DNA from: Mycolicibacterium porcinum
GTDB taxonomy: Bacteria; Actinomycetota; Actinomycetes; Mycobacteriales; Mycobacteriaceae
Direction: 5' to 3'
Length of the DNA: 64,000 nt
NCBI GenBank assembly: GCA_002086835.1
Contig: MVIG01000007.1
Location: 186,001 to 250,000, forward strand
Below are positions 50,286 to 60,452 of this stretch, one piece after another. The stretch's first letter is position 1. The number at the start of each line of letters is the position of its first letter. The notes beneath the pieces were generated by a model. That model worked only from the letters and a program-made list of their open reading frames with translations, was not told the origin of the DNA and searched no databases. A program made the translations under genes and the position numbers.

Positions 50286-51053
50286 ATGGACGAGGCTTCG
50301 CTGATTCAAAAACTGGCAGCCGAGGCATTTGGAACCGCCTTCCTGGTCTTCGTCGGCGTGGGGTCCGTGCCCGCAACCATCATCGTGAACGGGGACGCAC
50401 CGTTCACGATGGCGGACCTTGGCATGATCTCGCTGGCGTTCGCCACCGTCGTCGTGGCCACCATCTACGCCCTCGGCCACATCTCCGGCAATCACATCAA
50501 CCCCGCGGTCACGCTGGGCCTGGCCGTCACCGGTCAGTTCCCCTGGACGCGGGTCCCGGCATACATCGCCGCTCAGGCCATCGGCGCGATCGCCGGAGCC
50601 GCCGCGATCCTCGGTGTACTCGGAACAGCGGCCCGCGACGCCGGCCTGGGTATCGCCACCTACACCGGTGACATCAGTGCGGTACAGGGGTTTTTCGCCG
50701 AGTTCGTGGGTACGTTCATTCTCGTGTTCACCGTTTTCGGCGTGATACACCGCAAGGCCACCGCGGGTTTCGCCGGTGTGGCGATCGGCCTCGTGGTGTT
50801 CGCCGCGATCATCCCGGTGGCACCGACCACCGGAGCCTCGATCAACCCGGCACGCACCTTCGGCCCGATGCTCGTCCAGCAGATCGCCGGCGGTTCCGTG
50901 TCCTGGCACCAGCTGCCCGTGTACCTGACCGCCGAATTCCTTGCCGGACCGCTGGCCGCCATCACCTACGTCGCGATCTCCCGTACCCGGGCCGACACCC
51001 AGCCCACCCCCGCAGCCGCACCTGCCGTCCAGACCACCACCACCGCAGCCTGA
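50286..51053 (+). CDS. MIP-family channel (glycerol/dihydroxyacetone facilitator-like)
   Basis: A 255-residue membrane protein with six helices and two NPA loops, GNHINPAVTLG and GASINPARTFGP. The second loop has Arg-Thr-Phe, as in water channels; classical glycerol facilitators have NPARD, so selectivity is uncertain. It is the first gene of an operon with dihydroxyacetone kinase, so passage of a three-carbon polyol or ketose is the likely job. ATG 50286 has GAGGAGAG upstream. The C-terminal tail is Pro/Thr/Ala-rich. Confidence 0.88.
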   Translation: MDEASLIQKLAAEAFGTAFLVFVGVGSVPATIIVNGDAPFTMADLGMISLAFATVVVATIYALGHISGNHINPAVTLGLAVTGQFPWTRVPAYIAAQAIGAIAGAAAILGVLGTAARDAGLGIATYTGDISAVQGFFAEFVGTFILVFTVFGVIHRKATAGFAGVAIGLVVFAAIIPVAPTTGASINPARTFGPMLVQQIAGGSVSWHQLPVYLTAEFLAGPLAAITYVAISRTRADTQPTPAAAPAVQTTTTAA

Positions 51054-51063
51054 GGACATCCAC

Positions 51064-52062
51064 ATGAAGAAGCTCATCAACGATCCGGCCGCCGTCATCG
51101 ACGAAGCGTTGCGCGGCATGGCCATTGCGCATCCCGAGCTGCGCATCGACCACACCAACCGGATCGTCTACCGCGGTGACGCACCGGCACCGGGCAAGGT
51201 CGGCTTGGTCTCCGGCGGCGGGTCCGGACACGAACCCCTGCACGGCGGGTTCGTCGGGCCCGGCATGCTCGACGCAGCCTGTGCCGGCGAGATCTTCACA
51301 TCTCCCGTGCCCGACCAGATGCTGGAGGCCACCAAGAACGTCGACAGCGGAGCCGGAGTCCTGCATATTGTCAAGAACTACACCGGCGATGTGATGAATT
51401 TCGAGATGGGTGCGGAACTGGCTGCGGCAGAGGGCATCACGGTCGAGTCGGTGATCGTCAACGACGATGTCGCGGTGCAGGACAGCACTTTCACCGCCGG
51501 GCGACGCGGAGTCGGCGCCACCGTCCTGGTCGAGAAGATCGCCGGGGCGGCCGCCGAGCAGGGCCGCTCGTTGGCCGAGGTCACCGAGGTGGCGCGCCGG
51601 GTCAACGCCGCTTCGCGCAGCATGGGAGTGGCCCTGACGTCGTGCACGGTGCCCGCCGTTGGCCATCCCACGTTCGACCTGCCCGACGACGAGATCGAGC
51701 TCGGCATCGGCATCCACGGCGAACCGGGTCGTCAGCGGGTTCGGATGCAGCCGGCGCGCGCGGTCGCCGAACTCATGGCCGATCCGGTCCTTTCCGACCT
51801 CGACTTCTCCGGTGACGACGGGGTGATCCTCTTCGTCAACAGCATGGGCACCACTCCGATGATCGAGTTGTACGTCATGTATTCGGAATTCGCAGGGATA
51901 CTCGACAAGGCCGGGGTCCGGATCGCCCGCTCGCTGGTCGGCCCGTACATCACCAGCCTGGATATGGCCGGCTGCTCAGTGACCCTGTTGAAGGCCGACG
52001 ACGACCTGTTGCGTTTGTGGGACCACCCGGTGAACACACCTGCACTGCGGAGAGGATGCTGA
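51064..52062 (+). CDS. dhaK: PTS-dependent dihydroxyacetone kinase subunit DhaK
   Basis: A 332-residue subunit that binds dihydroxyacetone covalently as a hemiaminal on a histidine. The [23 protein letters not shown] segment (about 50-72) holds the phosphate/substrate loop, and [12 protein letters not shown] (about 217-228) supplies the covalent His. Length and motifs are standard. It starts ten bases after the channel gene and is followed by dhaL after one base. The ADP for phosphorylation resides on DhaL and is recharged by DhaM. Confidence 0.95.
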   Translation: MKKLINDPAAVIDEALRGMAIAHPELRIDHTNRIVYRGDAPAPGKVGLVSGGGSGHEPLHGGFVGPGMLDAACAGEIFTSPVPDQMLEATKNVDSGAGVLHIVKNYTGDVMNFEMGAELAAAEGITVESVIVNDDVAVQDSTFTAGRRGVGATVLVEKIAGAAAEQGRSLAEVTEVARRVNAASRSMGVALTSCTVPAVGHPTFDLPDDEIELGIGIHGEPGRQRVRMQPARAVAELMADPVLSDLDFSGDDGVILFVNSMGTTPMIELYVMYSEFAGILDKAGVRIARSLVGPYITSLDMAGCSVTLLKADDDLLRLWDHPVNTPALRRGC

Positions 52063-52063
52063 C

Positions 52064-52699
52064 ATGGATGCGATCACATTGACCCGGTGGATCCGTGAGT
52101 ATGCCCGCGTGATCGCCGAAAACGGGCAGTACCTAAGCGATCTCGATGCGGCGATCGGTGACGCCGACCATGGCATCAACATGGACCGTGGGATGACCGC
52201 GGTGCTCGCGGCGCTCGACGAGGCGCCACCCGCCGACATGGCCGCCCTGTGCAAGCAGGTGGGTATGACGCTGGTGAAATCCGTCGGCGGGGCCAGCGGC
52301 CCGCTGTACGGCACGTTTTTTCTGCGGATGGCCCCGGCGCTGGGCACTGGAGACTCCGTGAGCGATACCGACTTCGCCAAGGCGTTGCGGGCCGGGGTGG
52401 ACGGCGTGGTGCAGCGAGGCCGCGCCGAGGCCGGCGACAAGACCATGTTCGACGCCCTGGCGCCCGCACTCGACGCACTCGACTCCGCACTGTCCTCCGG
52501 TGCGAATCTCGCCGACGGCCTGGCTTCCGCGACCGCGGCTGCCGAAAAAGGCAGGGATGCAACCGAATCGATGCTGGCGCGCAAAGGCCGGGCCAGCTAC
52601 CTCGGGCAGCGCAGTGTCGGGCACGTCGATCCCGGCGCGACGTCGGCGGCCCTGATGATCGCGGCCGCCGCGAGGGCGCTCGAGGGGAGCGCGACATGA
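52064..52699 (+). CDS. dhaL: Dihydroxyacetone kinase subunit DhaL
   Basis: A 211-residue ADP-binding subunit: DAAIGDADHGINMDRGM carries the three Asp residues that coordinate Mg-ADP, VGGASGPLYGTFF binds phosphates, and GDKTMFDALAPALDAL and RKGRASYLGQRSVGHVDPGA are conserved. It passes phosphate from DhaM to DhaK-bound dihydroxyacetone. ATG 52064 starts one base after the dhaK stop, and its own stop overlaps dhaM (ATGA). Confidence 0.95.
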   Translation: MDAITLTRWIREYARVIAENGQYLSDLDAAIGDADHGINMDRGMTAVLAALDEAPPADMAALCKQVGMTLVKSVGGASGPLYGTFFLRMAPALGTGDSVSDTDFAKALRAGVDGVVQRGRAEAGDKTMFDALAPALDALDSALSSGANLADGLASATAAAEKGRDATESMLARKGRASYLGQRSVGHVDPGATSAALMIAAAARALEGSAT

Positions 52700-55125
52700 C
52701 GGTGGGCCTGGTCGTCGTCTCCCACAGCCGCCCGCTGGCCCGGGCCGCGGTCGAACTCGCACAAGAAATGCTGCACGGCAACCAGATTCAGATCGCCGTC
52801 GCGGCAGGTCTGGACGAGAGCACGTTCGGCACCGACGCCGCCGAGATCCTCGACGCCGTTACGGCCGTCGACTCGGGAGACGGCGTGGTGGTGCTGATGG
52901 ACCTCGGCAGCGCGGTACTGTCGGCAGAGCTTGCGCTGGAACTGCTCAACAAGGATGCCCGAGCGCGCACCGTGCTGTGCCCCGCTCCCCTGGTGGAGGG
53001 CCTGGTGGTAGCCGCGGTCGCGGCGGCCGGGGGTGCCCCGCCGGCCGACGTCGCCGCCGAGGCAGCCGAGGCGCTGGCCGGTAAGATCGCCCACCTGGGA
53101 CCCGCATCGCACGAACGGCCCCCGGGCGAACCCGACGGCCCCGGTGAGCTCACCGGTAGCTTCGTAGTCGCCAATCCGCACGGGCTGCACGCCCGGCCCG
53201 CGGCACGGCTCGCCGGTGAGGTCCGGCACCGTGACGCACACGTGCGAATCCGCAACCGGCGCACTGAATCGGCATGGATTGATGCCGGCAGCCTGTCGAA
53301 GATCGCCACCCTCGGGGTGCGCTGCGGCGATGAGGTCGATGTACGGGCATCGGGGCCACAGGCCGCCGAGACCCTGGAACACATTCTCGCGCTGGCGGCC
53401 CGCAACTTCGACGAGTCGACGGCCGACACCGCGCCCCAGCCCGTCCCCGTCACCGCGCACGCACCGATCGGCGCCGGCCCCGGCCTCGGCATCGGACCGG
53501 CACGGTCCCCGCGCCTGGCAACGCTCGCGGTCCCGGACAACCCGGCCGACGAGCCGGAAGCCGAGTGGCGCCGCCTCGGTTCGGCGATCGACGAAGTACG
53601 AAGTGCCATCACCTCTGTACGGGATTTGACCGCGCGCGAGGTCGGCGAAGCCGAAGCGTCGATCTTCGACGCGCACCGACTGCTCCTCGACGACGAGGCC
53701 CTGACGGGTGCCGCGCAGGCGCGAATCACACAAGGCCACAATGCCGCGGCGGCATGGTCGGGCGCGGTATCCGGACTCGCCGCCGAATTCTCCGCTCTGC
53801 CGGATCCCTATCAGCAGGCCAGAGCCGGGGACGTTCGTGCCGTCGGTGATCAGGTGCTGCGGGCCCTCCTCGGCGGCGCGGCCGGAACCGACGCGGTCCG
53901 CGGTGTCCTGGTGGCCGGCGACCTGACTCCGGCAGAGGCTGCCGAACTCGATCCGCAACACGTGCCCGCGGTGCTGCTGGCGTTCGGCAGCCCGCACGCG
54001 CACAACGTGATCCTGCTCCGCGCCAAAGGAATTCCGGTTGTGGTGGGCGCCGGTGCGGCCGTCCTGACAATCCCAGAAGGAACCACCGTCGCGGTCGACG
54101 GGACCCGGGGCGAGTTCATCGTCGATCCGCCCGAGGACGTCCGCTCGGACTTCCAGGCCCGGATCGAGGCATCGGCACAGCAGCAACGCAAAGCCCGTAC
54201 GCGCGCGGCTGAACCCGCCGTCACCCGCGACGGGGTCACGATCGGGGTCGGCGCCAACATCGCGTCGCTCGACGACGCCCGGGCCGCCGCATCGCACGGG
54301 GCGGACTTCGCGGGGCTGGTTCGCACCGAGTTCCTGTTTTTGGGCCGCCGACAGGCGCCCGATACCGAAGAACAGCTCGCCGTGTACCGCAAGATCGCCG
54401 ATTCGCTTGACGGTCATCGCATCACGCTGCGGACACTCGATGTGGGCGGCGACAAGCCGCTGGAATTCCTGCCCACTCCGACCGAGATGAACCCGTATCT
54501 CGGGATGCGCGGCATCCGGCTGTCATTGGCACATCCGAAGTTGTTGTCCGACCAACTGCTGGCGATGGCCCGCCTCGCGCAGCAGACCCCGGTCAGCATC
54601 ATGTTCCCGATGGTCAGCACGCTTGACGAGTTGTTCGCCGCACGCCGGCTACTCGATGACGCGATCGGACGCACCGGGCCCCGGCCACCCGCCGGACTGC
54701 AGGTGGGCATCATGGTCGAAGTGCCCGCAGTGGCATTGAAATCGGCTGCGTTTGCCTCCCACGTCGACTTCATGTCCATCGGCACAAACGATCTGACGCA
54801 GTACGCACTGGCCGCCGACCGCAACAACGATGCAGTCGCCGCGATCGGCGACGCCTTCGATCCAGGGCTGCTGCGGCTGATCGCGGAAACCTGCCGCGGC
54901 GCGGCGGGACGGGCCTCGGTATCAGTGTGTGGCGAGTTGGCCGCCGACCACCGAGCCGCTGCCCTGCTCGTCGGCCTCGGGGTCAACGCACTGAGCGTCG
55001 CTCCTCCGGCCGTTCCGGCGACCAAGGAAACAGTCCGGGCGCTGGACCTGGAACGAGCCGGGCGAGCCGCACTCGCCGCACTGGTCGCCGACGGCCCGTC
55101 CGCAGTGCGGGAACAACTGAGCTGA
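52696..55125 (+). CDS. dhaM: DhaM fused to HPr and complete PTS Enzyme I
   Basis: An 809-residue phosphoryl carrier. Residues 1-130 are the EIIA(Man)-type DhaM domain with His10 (VVVSHSRPLA). Residues 150-240 are HPr with His165 (NPHGLHARPAARL). Residues about 265-805 are Enzyme I: the phosphohistidine segment SPHAHNVILLRAKGIPVVVG, GLVRTEFLFLG, LDVGGDKPLEF, SIGTNDLTQYALAADR and VSVCGELAAD with the catalytic Cys. E. coli DhaM (about 470 residues) has only a truncated Enzyme I; here the PEP-binding domain is complete, so the protein could be phosphorylated directly by PEP. Confidence 0.92.
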   Translation: MTVGLVVVSHSRPLARAAVELAQEMLHGNQIQIAVAAGLDESTFGTDAAEILDAVTAVDSGDGVVVLMDLGSAVLSAELALELLNKDARARTVLCPAPLVEGLVVAAVAAAGGAPPADVAAEAAEALAGKIAHLGPASHERPPGEPDGPGELTGSFVVANPHGLHARPAARLAGEVRHRDAHVRIRNRRTESAWIDAGSLSKIATLGVRCGDEVDVRASGPQAAETLEHILALAARNFDESTADTAPQPVPVTAHAPIGAGPGLGIGPARSPRLATLAVPDNPADEPEAEWRRLGSAIDEVRSAITSVRDLTAREVGEAEASIFDAHRLLLDDEALTGAAQARITQGHNAAAAWSGAVSGLAAEFSALPDPYQQARAGDVRAVGDQVLRALLGGAAGTDAVRGVLVAGDLTPAEAAELDPQHVPAVLLAFGSPHAHNVILLRAKGIPVVVGAGAAVLTIPEGTTVAVDGTRGEFIVDPPEDVRSDFQARIEASAQQQRKARTRAAEPAVTRDGVTIGVGANIASLDDARAAASHGADFAGLVRTEFLFLGRRQAPDTEEQLAVYRKIADSLDGHRITLRTLDVGGDKPLEFLPTPTEMNPYLGMRGIRLSLAHPKLLSDQLLAMARLAQQTPVSIMFPMVSTLDELFAARRLLDDAIGRTGPRPPAGLQVGIMVEVPAVALKSAAFASHVDFMSIGTNDLTQYALAADRNNDAVAAIGDAFDPGLLRLIAETCRGAAGRASVSVCGELAADHRAAALLVGLGVNALSVAPPAVPATKETVRALDLERAGRAALAALVADGPSAVREQLS

Positions 55126-57759
55126 TCACCTGGCCGACCGGGCCGGCCCCGCCGGGCCGAAGCGCGCCAGCCGGGCCAGATGATCGCGATCCTGCACACC
55201 CAGCTTGGCGAACATGCGATAGAGATGCCCGTCGACGGTGCGCACCGACAGGCACAGCTTGCCTGCGATCTGACGATTGCTCATCCCCACGCCGACCAGA
55301 CCGGCGATCTCCCACTCCCGCTCGGTGAGCGGCAACGGGCCGCCGGCACAGCACAACGCGGGCGTCAGCGCACCGCTCTGACCCGACAGCCACAAGGCTC
55401 TGGCAGCAGACTCCAATTCGCCACCCCGGCACCCGGTCTGGGCGAACTGCCGGGCCGCGTGGGCAGCCGCATCGGCGGCCAGTGCCAGCGCGCCGATCGC
55501 CTCGAACCGGTCGGCTGCGGCGACCAGCTGATCAGGATCATGTTGCGCCAGGCCGATGCTGTGCGCGGCGATGGCCTCGGCCAGCCGGCCACCGAGGCGG
55601 CGGGCCAATTGCCGGATCCTGCGGAGAGCTGACGTTTCCCCGAATCTCAGCGCGGTGTGCAGGGCCGTGAGTTCGACTGCGTCCATCTCGTGCGCCTTGG
55701 CGCACTGCGCCGCCCGGGCGGCGTGACCGACGGCTGATCGGGTGTCGCCGTTGGCTGCCGCCGTCCAGGCTCTCGCCAGCTCCAGCTCCGGCCGGAACAC
55801 TTCCAGCGGCCCGACCGCGCCCTCGGCGCGCAGCAACGCCACGCCCGCGGCGGGCCCGTTGCCCCGCATCCCCTCGGCCTGAGCCAGCCATGATGCGACG
55901 ACCATGAGCCACCCCGGTGGGAGTCCCTGAGGGGTCGCCCACACCGCGGCCTGCAACGCTTCACAGGCCGCGGGAAGGCAGCCGCGGGCCAGCGCAACCC
56001 GCCCAGTCAACGCCGTGACAACGGCCTCGGCCTGCGGAGAACCGGCCGCCAGCACGGCGTAGCCGTCGCAGACCCGCTGTGCTCGCCCCAGCTCCCCTTC
56101 GGCCGCCGCGGCAGACATCTGCGCGAAGGCCAGCCAGTACCGCTGTGGCCCTGTCTCACAGTCCTCGGCGGCCAATTCACCCACCTGTGCGACGGCGGAG
56201 ACCTCGTCCCAGCGCCCCGACAGGGCCAGCGCGCTCGAACCTGCCAGACCGGCCCACACGTTGGCCGTCGACAACGCCTCGACGCCGAGCACCCCGGTGC
56301 CCAGCGAGATCGCATCGACAAGCCCGCCGGCGAAGAACGCGAAAACCGCCTCCATCGCCACGACGAGTCCCAACGTCTGCGAGCAGTGCAGCTGCCGGCG
56401 AACCAGGGCGAGTACAGCACGCGCGGCGTCGGGACGGGCACACCCGAAGAACAGGTTGGAGGCCCGCAGGCAACCCCAACGCGCCAGCATCGGCTCGTCG
56501 TCGGCCTGCGGCACTGACCGGGCCAGCAGTTCCTCGGCCTGCTCGCCACGCCCCTGCCAGCTCACCGCGTCGGCCAGCACGATCGCCGCGGGCACCCCGG
56601 CGCCGTGATCCAGGGCATATCGCGCCAGCTCTTCGCCCAGGGCCAGGTTGGACATGGTGACGGCACTGGCCGCCGCGTCGGCGATGGCCTCCGCATCCGC
56701 AGGCCCGTTCCCTCCCGCCATGAATCGCGCCAGCTGGATACGTCCCCGCACGTCAGCAGGCGCGACGGTGTTCGGCGACGCCAGGTGTTCTTCCAACAGT
56801 GAGGCCAGCAGCGTATTGACCTGCCGGGAGCGGGTTTTCGAGCATCGGCTGCGGGCGACCTCGCCGATGATGGGGTGGCCGGGCTGCACGAGGGTGCAGG
56901 TCGCGTCGTTGAGCACCTGGATGGCTCCCCTGCGCTCGAGCCTGGCGATCGCGTCGAGGTCGCAGGCGCCCGCCAGCACGTCCCAGTCGAGTACCTCGGC
57001 GGTGGAAACCACCTCGAGCACATCACGTTCTTTCGGTGTCAGCGAGTCGAATCGTGACTCGATCAGCGCGTGCAGATCGGCACTCGCCCGCAGCTGCCCG
57101 CGCAGCCGCCAACGGCCCTGATCGCAGACGAACGCCGCATCGCCGAGGGCCGCGTTGAGCGCGCCCCGAAGGTAGAGCGGGCTTCCGGAGGAGAACCGGT
57201 GCAGTTCTGCGACCGCGCGCGCGTCGACTTCGCCACCCAGCACGGCCCTGGCCAATTCTCCGGTCTGCTCGCGCGTGAAGGGTTCGAGGTCCAACCGCAG
57301 CAGCAACTGTTCCTTCCACAACGCCGTCACCGCATCGGATGTGGCCGCGCCGTTCCCGATGGTGACGATGAGCCTCGGTGCGCCGTGCACCGCCAGCTGC
57401 TGGATCAGCAGCGCCGACAGCGGGTCCAGGTACTGCGCATCGTCGACCACGATGACCACGGCGGGTTCGGAGGCCAGCATCTGGTGTGCCACGGCGAGCA
57501 TCACGGTCGGGTCATGGGCATCGGTGAGGGTGAGCGCGTGACGAAAAGCCCCCAGTGGCACCGCTTGCCCGGTCTCGGTGCCCAGCACGAACCGGACCGG
57601 GCAGCTGTCCGCCTCCAGGCCCTCGGCCAGCACCCGGGCCAGCGCCGACTTGCCGACTCCAGCCTTTCCGGCCAGGACCACCCCGCGGGAGCCGCCCCGC
57701 AGCGCCTGCGCGGCTTCACGCAGTTCTGCATCTCGTGCGACGAACGGCCAGTCCGACAA
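55126..57759 (-). CDS. LuxR-family regulator with N-terminal AAA ATPase (LAL type)
   Basis: An 877-residue protein: Walker A LAGKAGVGKSALARVLAEG (about 28-46), Walker B AVVIVVDDAQYLD (about 100-112), a long Ala/Leu-rich helical middle and a C-terminal LuxR helix-turn-helix (LTEREWEIAGLVGVGMSNRQIAGKLCLSVRTVDGHLYRMFAKLGV). LAL regulators often control carbohydrate use, such as MalT. It lies between the dha and nag operons, so either could be its target. The TTG start at 57759 is inferred from the usual N-terminal extent; its ribosome-binding site (GGGGGTC) is modest. Its stop abuts the dhaM stop. Confidence 0.9.
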   Translation of the reverse strand: MSDWPFVARDAELREAAQALRGGSRGVVLAGKAGVGKSALARVLAEGLEADSCPVRFVLGTETGQAVPLGAFRHALTLTDAHDPTVMLAVAHQMLASEPAVVIVVDDAQYLDPLSALLIQQLAVHGAPRLIVTIGNGAATSDAVTALWKEQLLLRLDLEPFTREQTGELARAVLGGEVDARAVAELHRFSSGSPLYLRGALNAALGDAAFVCDQGRWRLRGQLRASADLHALIESRFDSLTPKERDVLEVVSTAEVLDWDVLAGACDLDAIARLERRGAIQVLNDATCTLVQPGHPIIGEVARSRCSKTRSRQVNTLLASLLEEHLASPNTVAPADVRGRIQLARFMAGGNGPADAEAIADAAASAVTMSNLALGEELARYALDHGAGVPAAIVLADAVSWQGRGEQAEELLARSVPQADDEPMLARWGCLRASNLFFGCARPDAARAVLALVRRQLHCSQTLGLVVAMEAVFAFFAGGLVDAISLGTGVLGVEALSTANVWAGLAGSSALALSGRWDEVSAVAQVGELAAEDCETGPQRYWLAFAQMSAAAAEGELGRAQRVCDGYAVLAAGSPQAEAVVTALTGRVALARGCLPAACEALQAAVWATPQGLPPGWLMVVASWLAQAEGMRGNGPAAGVALLRAEGAVGPLEVFRPELELARAWTAAANGDTRSAVGHAARAAQCAKAHEMDAVELTALHTALRFGETSALRRIRQLARRLGGRLAEAIAAHSIGLAQHDPDQLVAAADRFEAIGALALAADAAAHAARQFAQTGCRGGELESAARALWLSGQSGALTPALCCAGGPLPLTEREWEIAGLVGVGMSNRQIAGKLCLSVRTVDGHLYRMFAKLGVQDRDHLARLARFGPAGPARSAR

Positions 57760-57901
57760 GAACGACCCCCAGAGGTTCGCGGCTTACCCGGGTGACGGTA
57801 CGCCGGTACAAGAATTCGTAACGGCTAATGATCGCCGCCGCAACACGAATCCTTGCCTCAGAAAACACTTCTCGGGCGCCGCGGCACTCGTGCCAAGCTG
57901 C

Positions 57902-59047
57902 CTAGGATGCCGATCGCGGTTCCCATACACCGCGCCGCATCACGGCGGCGACCTCGAGATCGGAATCGAGGACGACGAGATCGGCTGCGGCACCGGGGAT
58001 CAGGCCGGCGCTGGGAAAGCCCATTGCCCGCGCCGGGTTGAGCGAGGCCTGACGCGCGGCGAGCAGCAGAGCCTCCTCCCGGACCAAACCGCAATGGGCC
58101 ACGGCGAATCGGACCACCCGGTCCATGGTTGCCGTGCTCCCGGCGATGGTGTCGGTACCTCCGACGAACGCGACCCCGTCGACCACATCGACCTGGACCG
58201 GCCCCAAGTGGTACCGCCCGTCGGACATACCGGTGGCCGCCATCGCGTCGGTGATCAGCGACACGCGGTCCGGGCCGACAGAACGCGCGACATGCCGGTA
58301 GATGGCCGGATCGAGATGGACCCCGTCGGTGATGAGTTCAACGGTGACAGACGCGTCTTCGAGCAGCGCGATCACCGGGCCTGGCTCCCGACGGTCGATG
58401 GGGCGCATGGCATTGAACAGATGTGTGCCCACCGTGGCACCGGCCGCGATGGCGGCGCGGGTCTGTTCGTAGGTCGCCTCGGTGTGCCCGACGGCGACGA
58501 CGATGCCGGCATCGACCAGCCGCCGGATCGCGGCCAGGGCACCGGTCCGTTCGGGTGCGATGGTCACCATCCGGATCGTTCCCGCCGCGGCACTGAGCAG
58601 CCGGTCGATCTCAGCCGGCTCCGGGTCACGCATGAGCGCAGGTTGATGGGCCCCGCACCGCATGGTCGACAGCCACGGGCCTTCCAGGTGGATCCCGTCG
58701 ATCAGCCCGTCCCGCACGTTCTCGGCGAGCGCCGCGACCTGACGCAGTAGATCGTCCGGGCTCGCGGTGACGAGGGAGGCGATCATGGTGGTGGTTCCGT
58801 GCGCACGATGCAGTGCCACCGCGGCCGATGTGTCGGCTTCCGATGCCACCGAGAAACTGCCGCCACCACCGCCGTGCGTATGGGTGTCGACGAAACCCGG
58901 CACCACCGTCACCCGGCCGAGATCACGATCGGCGGGCCGGGGCGGCTCACCCGCACCCAGCGCCCGCACCCGGCCGTCGGACACGTCAATCCATCCGGGC
59001 CGCAACAGATCTGCGCCCGTGATCAGCGCGTCGGCGGTCAACAGCAT
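57902..59047 (-). CDS. nagA: N-acetylglucosamine-6-phosphate deacetylase NagA
   Basis: A 381-residue amidohydrolase that removes acetate from GlcNAc-6-phosphate. Metal and catalytic motifs are VPGFVDTHTHGGGGGSF, GIHLEGPWLS (Glu), VAVGHTEAT (His), THLFNAM (His) and SLITDAMAATG (catalytic Asp). Length is normal. ATG 59047 lies one base after the nagB stop, so the two are coupled. It is the last gene of the EIIA-nagB-nagA operon. Confidence 0.94.
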   Translation of the reverse strand: MLLTADALITGADLLRPGWIDVSDGRVRALGAGEPPRPADRDLGRVTVVPGFVDTHTHGGGGGSFSVASEADTSAAVALHRAHGTTTMIASLVTASPDDLLRQVAALAENVRDGLIDGIHLEGPWLSTMRCGAHQPALMRDPEPAEIDRLLSAAAGTIRMVTIAPERTGALAAIRRLVDAGIVVAVGHTEATYEQTRAAIAAGATVGTHLFNAMRPIDRREPGPVIALLEDASVTVELITDGVHLDPAIYRHVARSVGPDRVSLITDAMAATGMSDGRYHLGPVQVDVVDGVAFVGGTDTIAGSTATMDRVVRFAVAHCGLVREEALLLAARQASLNPARAMGFPSAGLIPGAAADLVVLDSDLEVAAVMRRGVWEPRSAS

Positions 59048-59048
59048 G

Positions 59049-59834
59049 TCAGATGCCCTGCCAATCCGGCTTCGACCGGTAGGTCTCCTGGTAGTAGCCG
59101 ATGAGCTGAAGCCGCTGTGCCGCAGCATCATCGAGCAGGACCGTGACATGCGGGTGATGCTGCAGGATGGTCGCCGGCCACATGGCGCTCACCGCCCCCT
59201 CGACGAGGTGGTGCACGGCTTCGGCCTTGCTGCGGCCGAGCGCGACCAGGATCACGTGCCGGGCCGCCATGATGGTGGCCAGCCCCTGGGTCAGGCAGTG
59301 CGTCGGCACGGCGTCGAGGTCGTCGCCGAAGAACCGGGCATTGTCGAGGCGGGTCTGCCGGGTCAGCGTCTTGATCCGGGTGCGTGACGCCAGCGAGGAC
59401 CCGGGCTCGTTGAACCCGATGTGCCCGTCGGTGCCGATACCGAGGATCTGCAGGTCGACACCGCCTGCGGTGCGAATGGCGTCCTCATAGGCCGTGCACG
59501 CCGCCGGAATGTCGGTCGCCAGGCCATCCGGGCCGAGCACCGCATCCGGGGCGAAGTCGACGCGTGAGACGAACACGGTGTCGATCACATTGCGGTAGCG
59601 CTCGGGATGACCGGCGGGCAGGCCGACGTATTCGTCGAGCGTGAACGCCCGGGCCTGGCGGAAGGAGACCTCCCCGGCGGCGTACCGCGCGGCGAGCTCG
59701 TCGTAGATCGCCAGCGGCGACGAGCCGGTCGCCAGACCGAGCACCGCATCGGGTTTGCGGACCAGGAGCGCGCCGATCGCGTCGGCAGCCACGCCACCGA
59801 TCGTGGCGGCGTCAGGCAGGATGATGACTTCCAT
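59049..59834 (-). CDS. nagB: Glucosamine-6-phosphate deaminase NagB
   Basis: A 261-residue enzyme converting glucosamine-6-phosphate to fructose-6-phosphate and ammonia. [14 protein letters not shown] binds phosphate, [10 protein letters not shown] has the catalytic Asp, and [16 protein letters not shown] has the catalytic His and Glu. It begins directly after the TAA of the EIIA gene with no gap and precedes nagA by one base. Confidence 0.95.
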   Translation of the reverse strand: MEVIILPDAATIGGVAADAIGALLVRKPDAVLGLATGSSPLAIYDELAARYAAGEVSFRQARAFTLDEYVGLPAGHPERYRNVIDTVFVSRVDFAPDAVLGPDGLATDIPAACTAYEDAIRTAGGVDLQILGIGTDGHIGFNEPGSSLASRTRIKTLTRQTRLDNARFFGDDLDAVPTHCLTQGLATIMAARHVILVALGRSKAEAVHHLVEGAVSAMWPATILQHHPHVTVLLDDAAAQRLQLIGYYQETYRSKPDWQGI

Positions 59835-60305
59835 TTACTTGTTCGCCGTGAAAAGCTCTGCACCCGAGTTGATGTCGGCCCCCGAGGCGACCGGCGCAGC
59901 CACGGTCACGTTCGCGGGTTCACGCTCGTCCATGACCACGACCGGCACAATCGGATTGAGCCCCTTGGCCTCGATGGCAGGTACGTCGTAGGTGATCACC
60001 ACCTGGCCGGCGTCGACCTGATCCCCCTGGCTCACGTGGGTGGTGAATCCTTCGCCGTTGAGCGCGACGGTATCCAGCCCGAGATGGACCAGGACACCCA
60101 CGTTGTCGGCGGTCATGATGACGTACGCGTGCGGCATCAGCTTCAACAGCGTGCCGCTCACCGGGGCAATCGCGTCGATCACGCCCCGCGTTGGGTCCAC
60201 GGCCGCGCCATATCCCACCATGCCGGCCGAGAAGACCGGGTCCGGAACATCCTGGAGTGCCACCGCACGCCCGGCGACGGGGGCGAGAACTCGCGTGCTG
60301 CTCAC
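59835..60305 (-). CDS. crr: PTS glucose-type EIIA component (Crr-like)
   Basis: A 156-residue EIIA(Glc) domain. The active histidine is in [18 protein letters not shown], and the second conserved His in [13 protein letters not shown]. It accepts phosphate from HPr and passes it to the EIIB domain of the divergent permease, which has no EIIA of its own. GTG 60305 has AAAGGAG eight bases upstream. It leads the nagB-nagA operon. Confidence 0.93.
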   Translation of the reverse strand: MSSTRVLAPVAGRAVALQDVPDPVFSAGMVGYGAAVDPTRGVIDAIAPVSGTLLKLMPHAYVIMTADNVGVLVHLGLDTVALNGEGFTTHVSQGDQVDAGQVVITYDVPAIEAKGLNPIVPVVVMDEREPANVTVAAPVASGADINSGAELFTANK

Positions 60306-60452
60306 TGTGTTGGCTCCTTTGCGGCGCGGGGTGCTCGTGCCCCAACAATACGAGGGTGGCCGAAAGACGGCCGCGAGTTCGCGGGTTCTCGTCTAAGCTT
60401 CCGCACAGCTTTGCGGCGGTTCACGCCGAGTGGTCACGAGGACGGTGGGGCG

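Noticed and set aside
60427-60445. Half of a DasR-type site (AGTGGTC) upstream of nagE.
   Set aside because: The second half (GACCACT) is absent, so a GntR-type operator is not supported.
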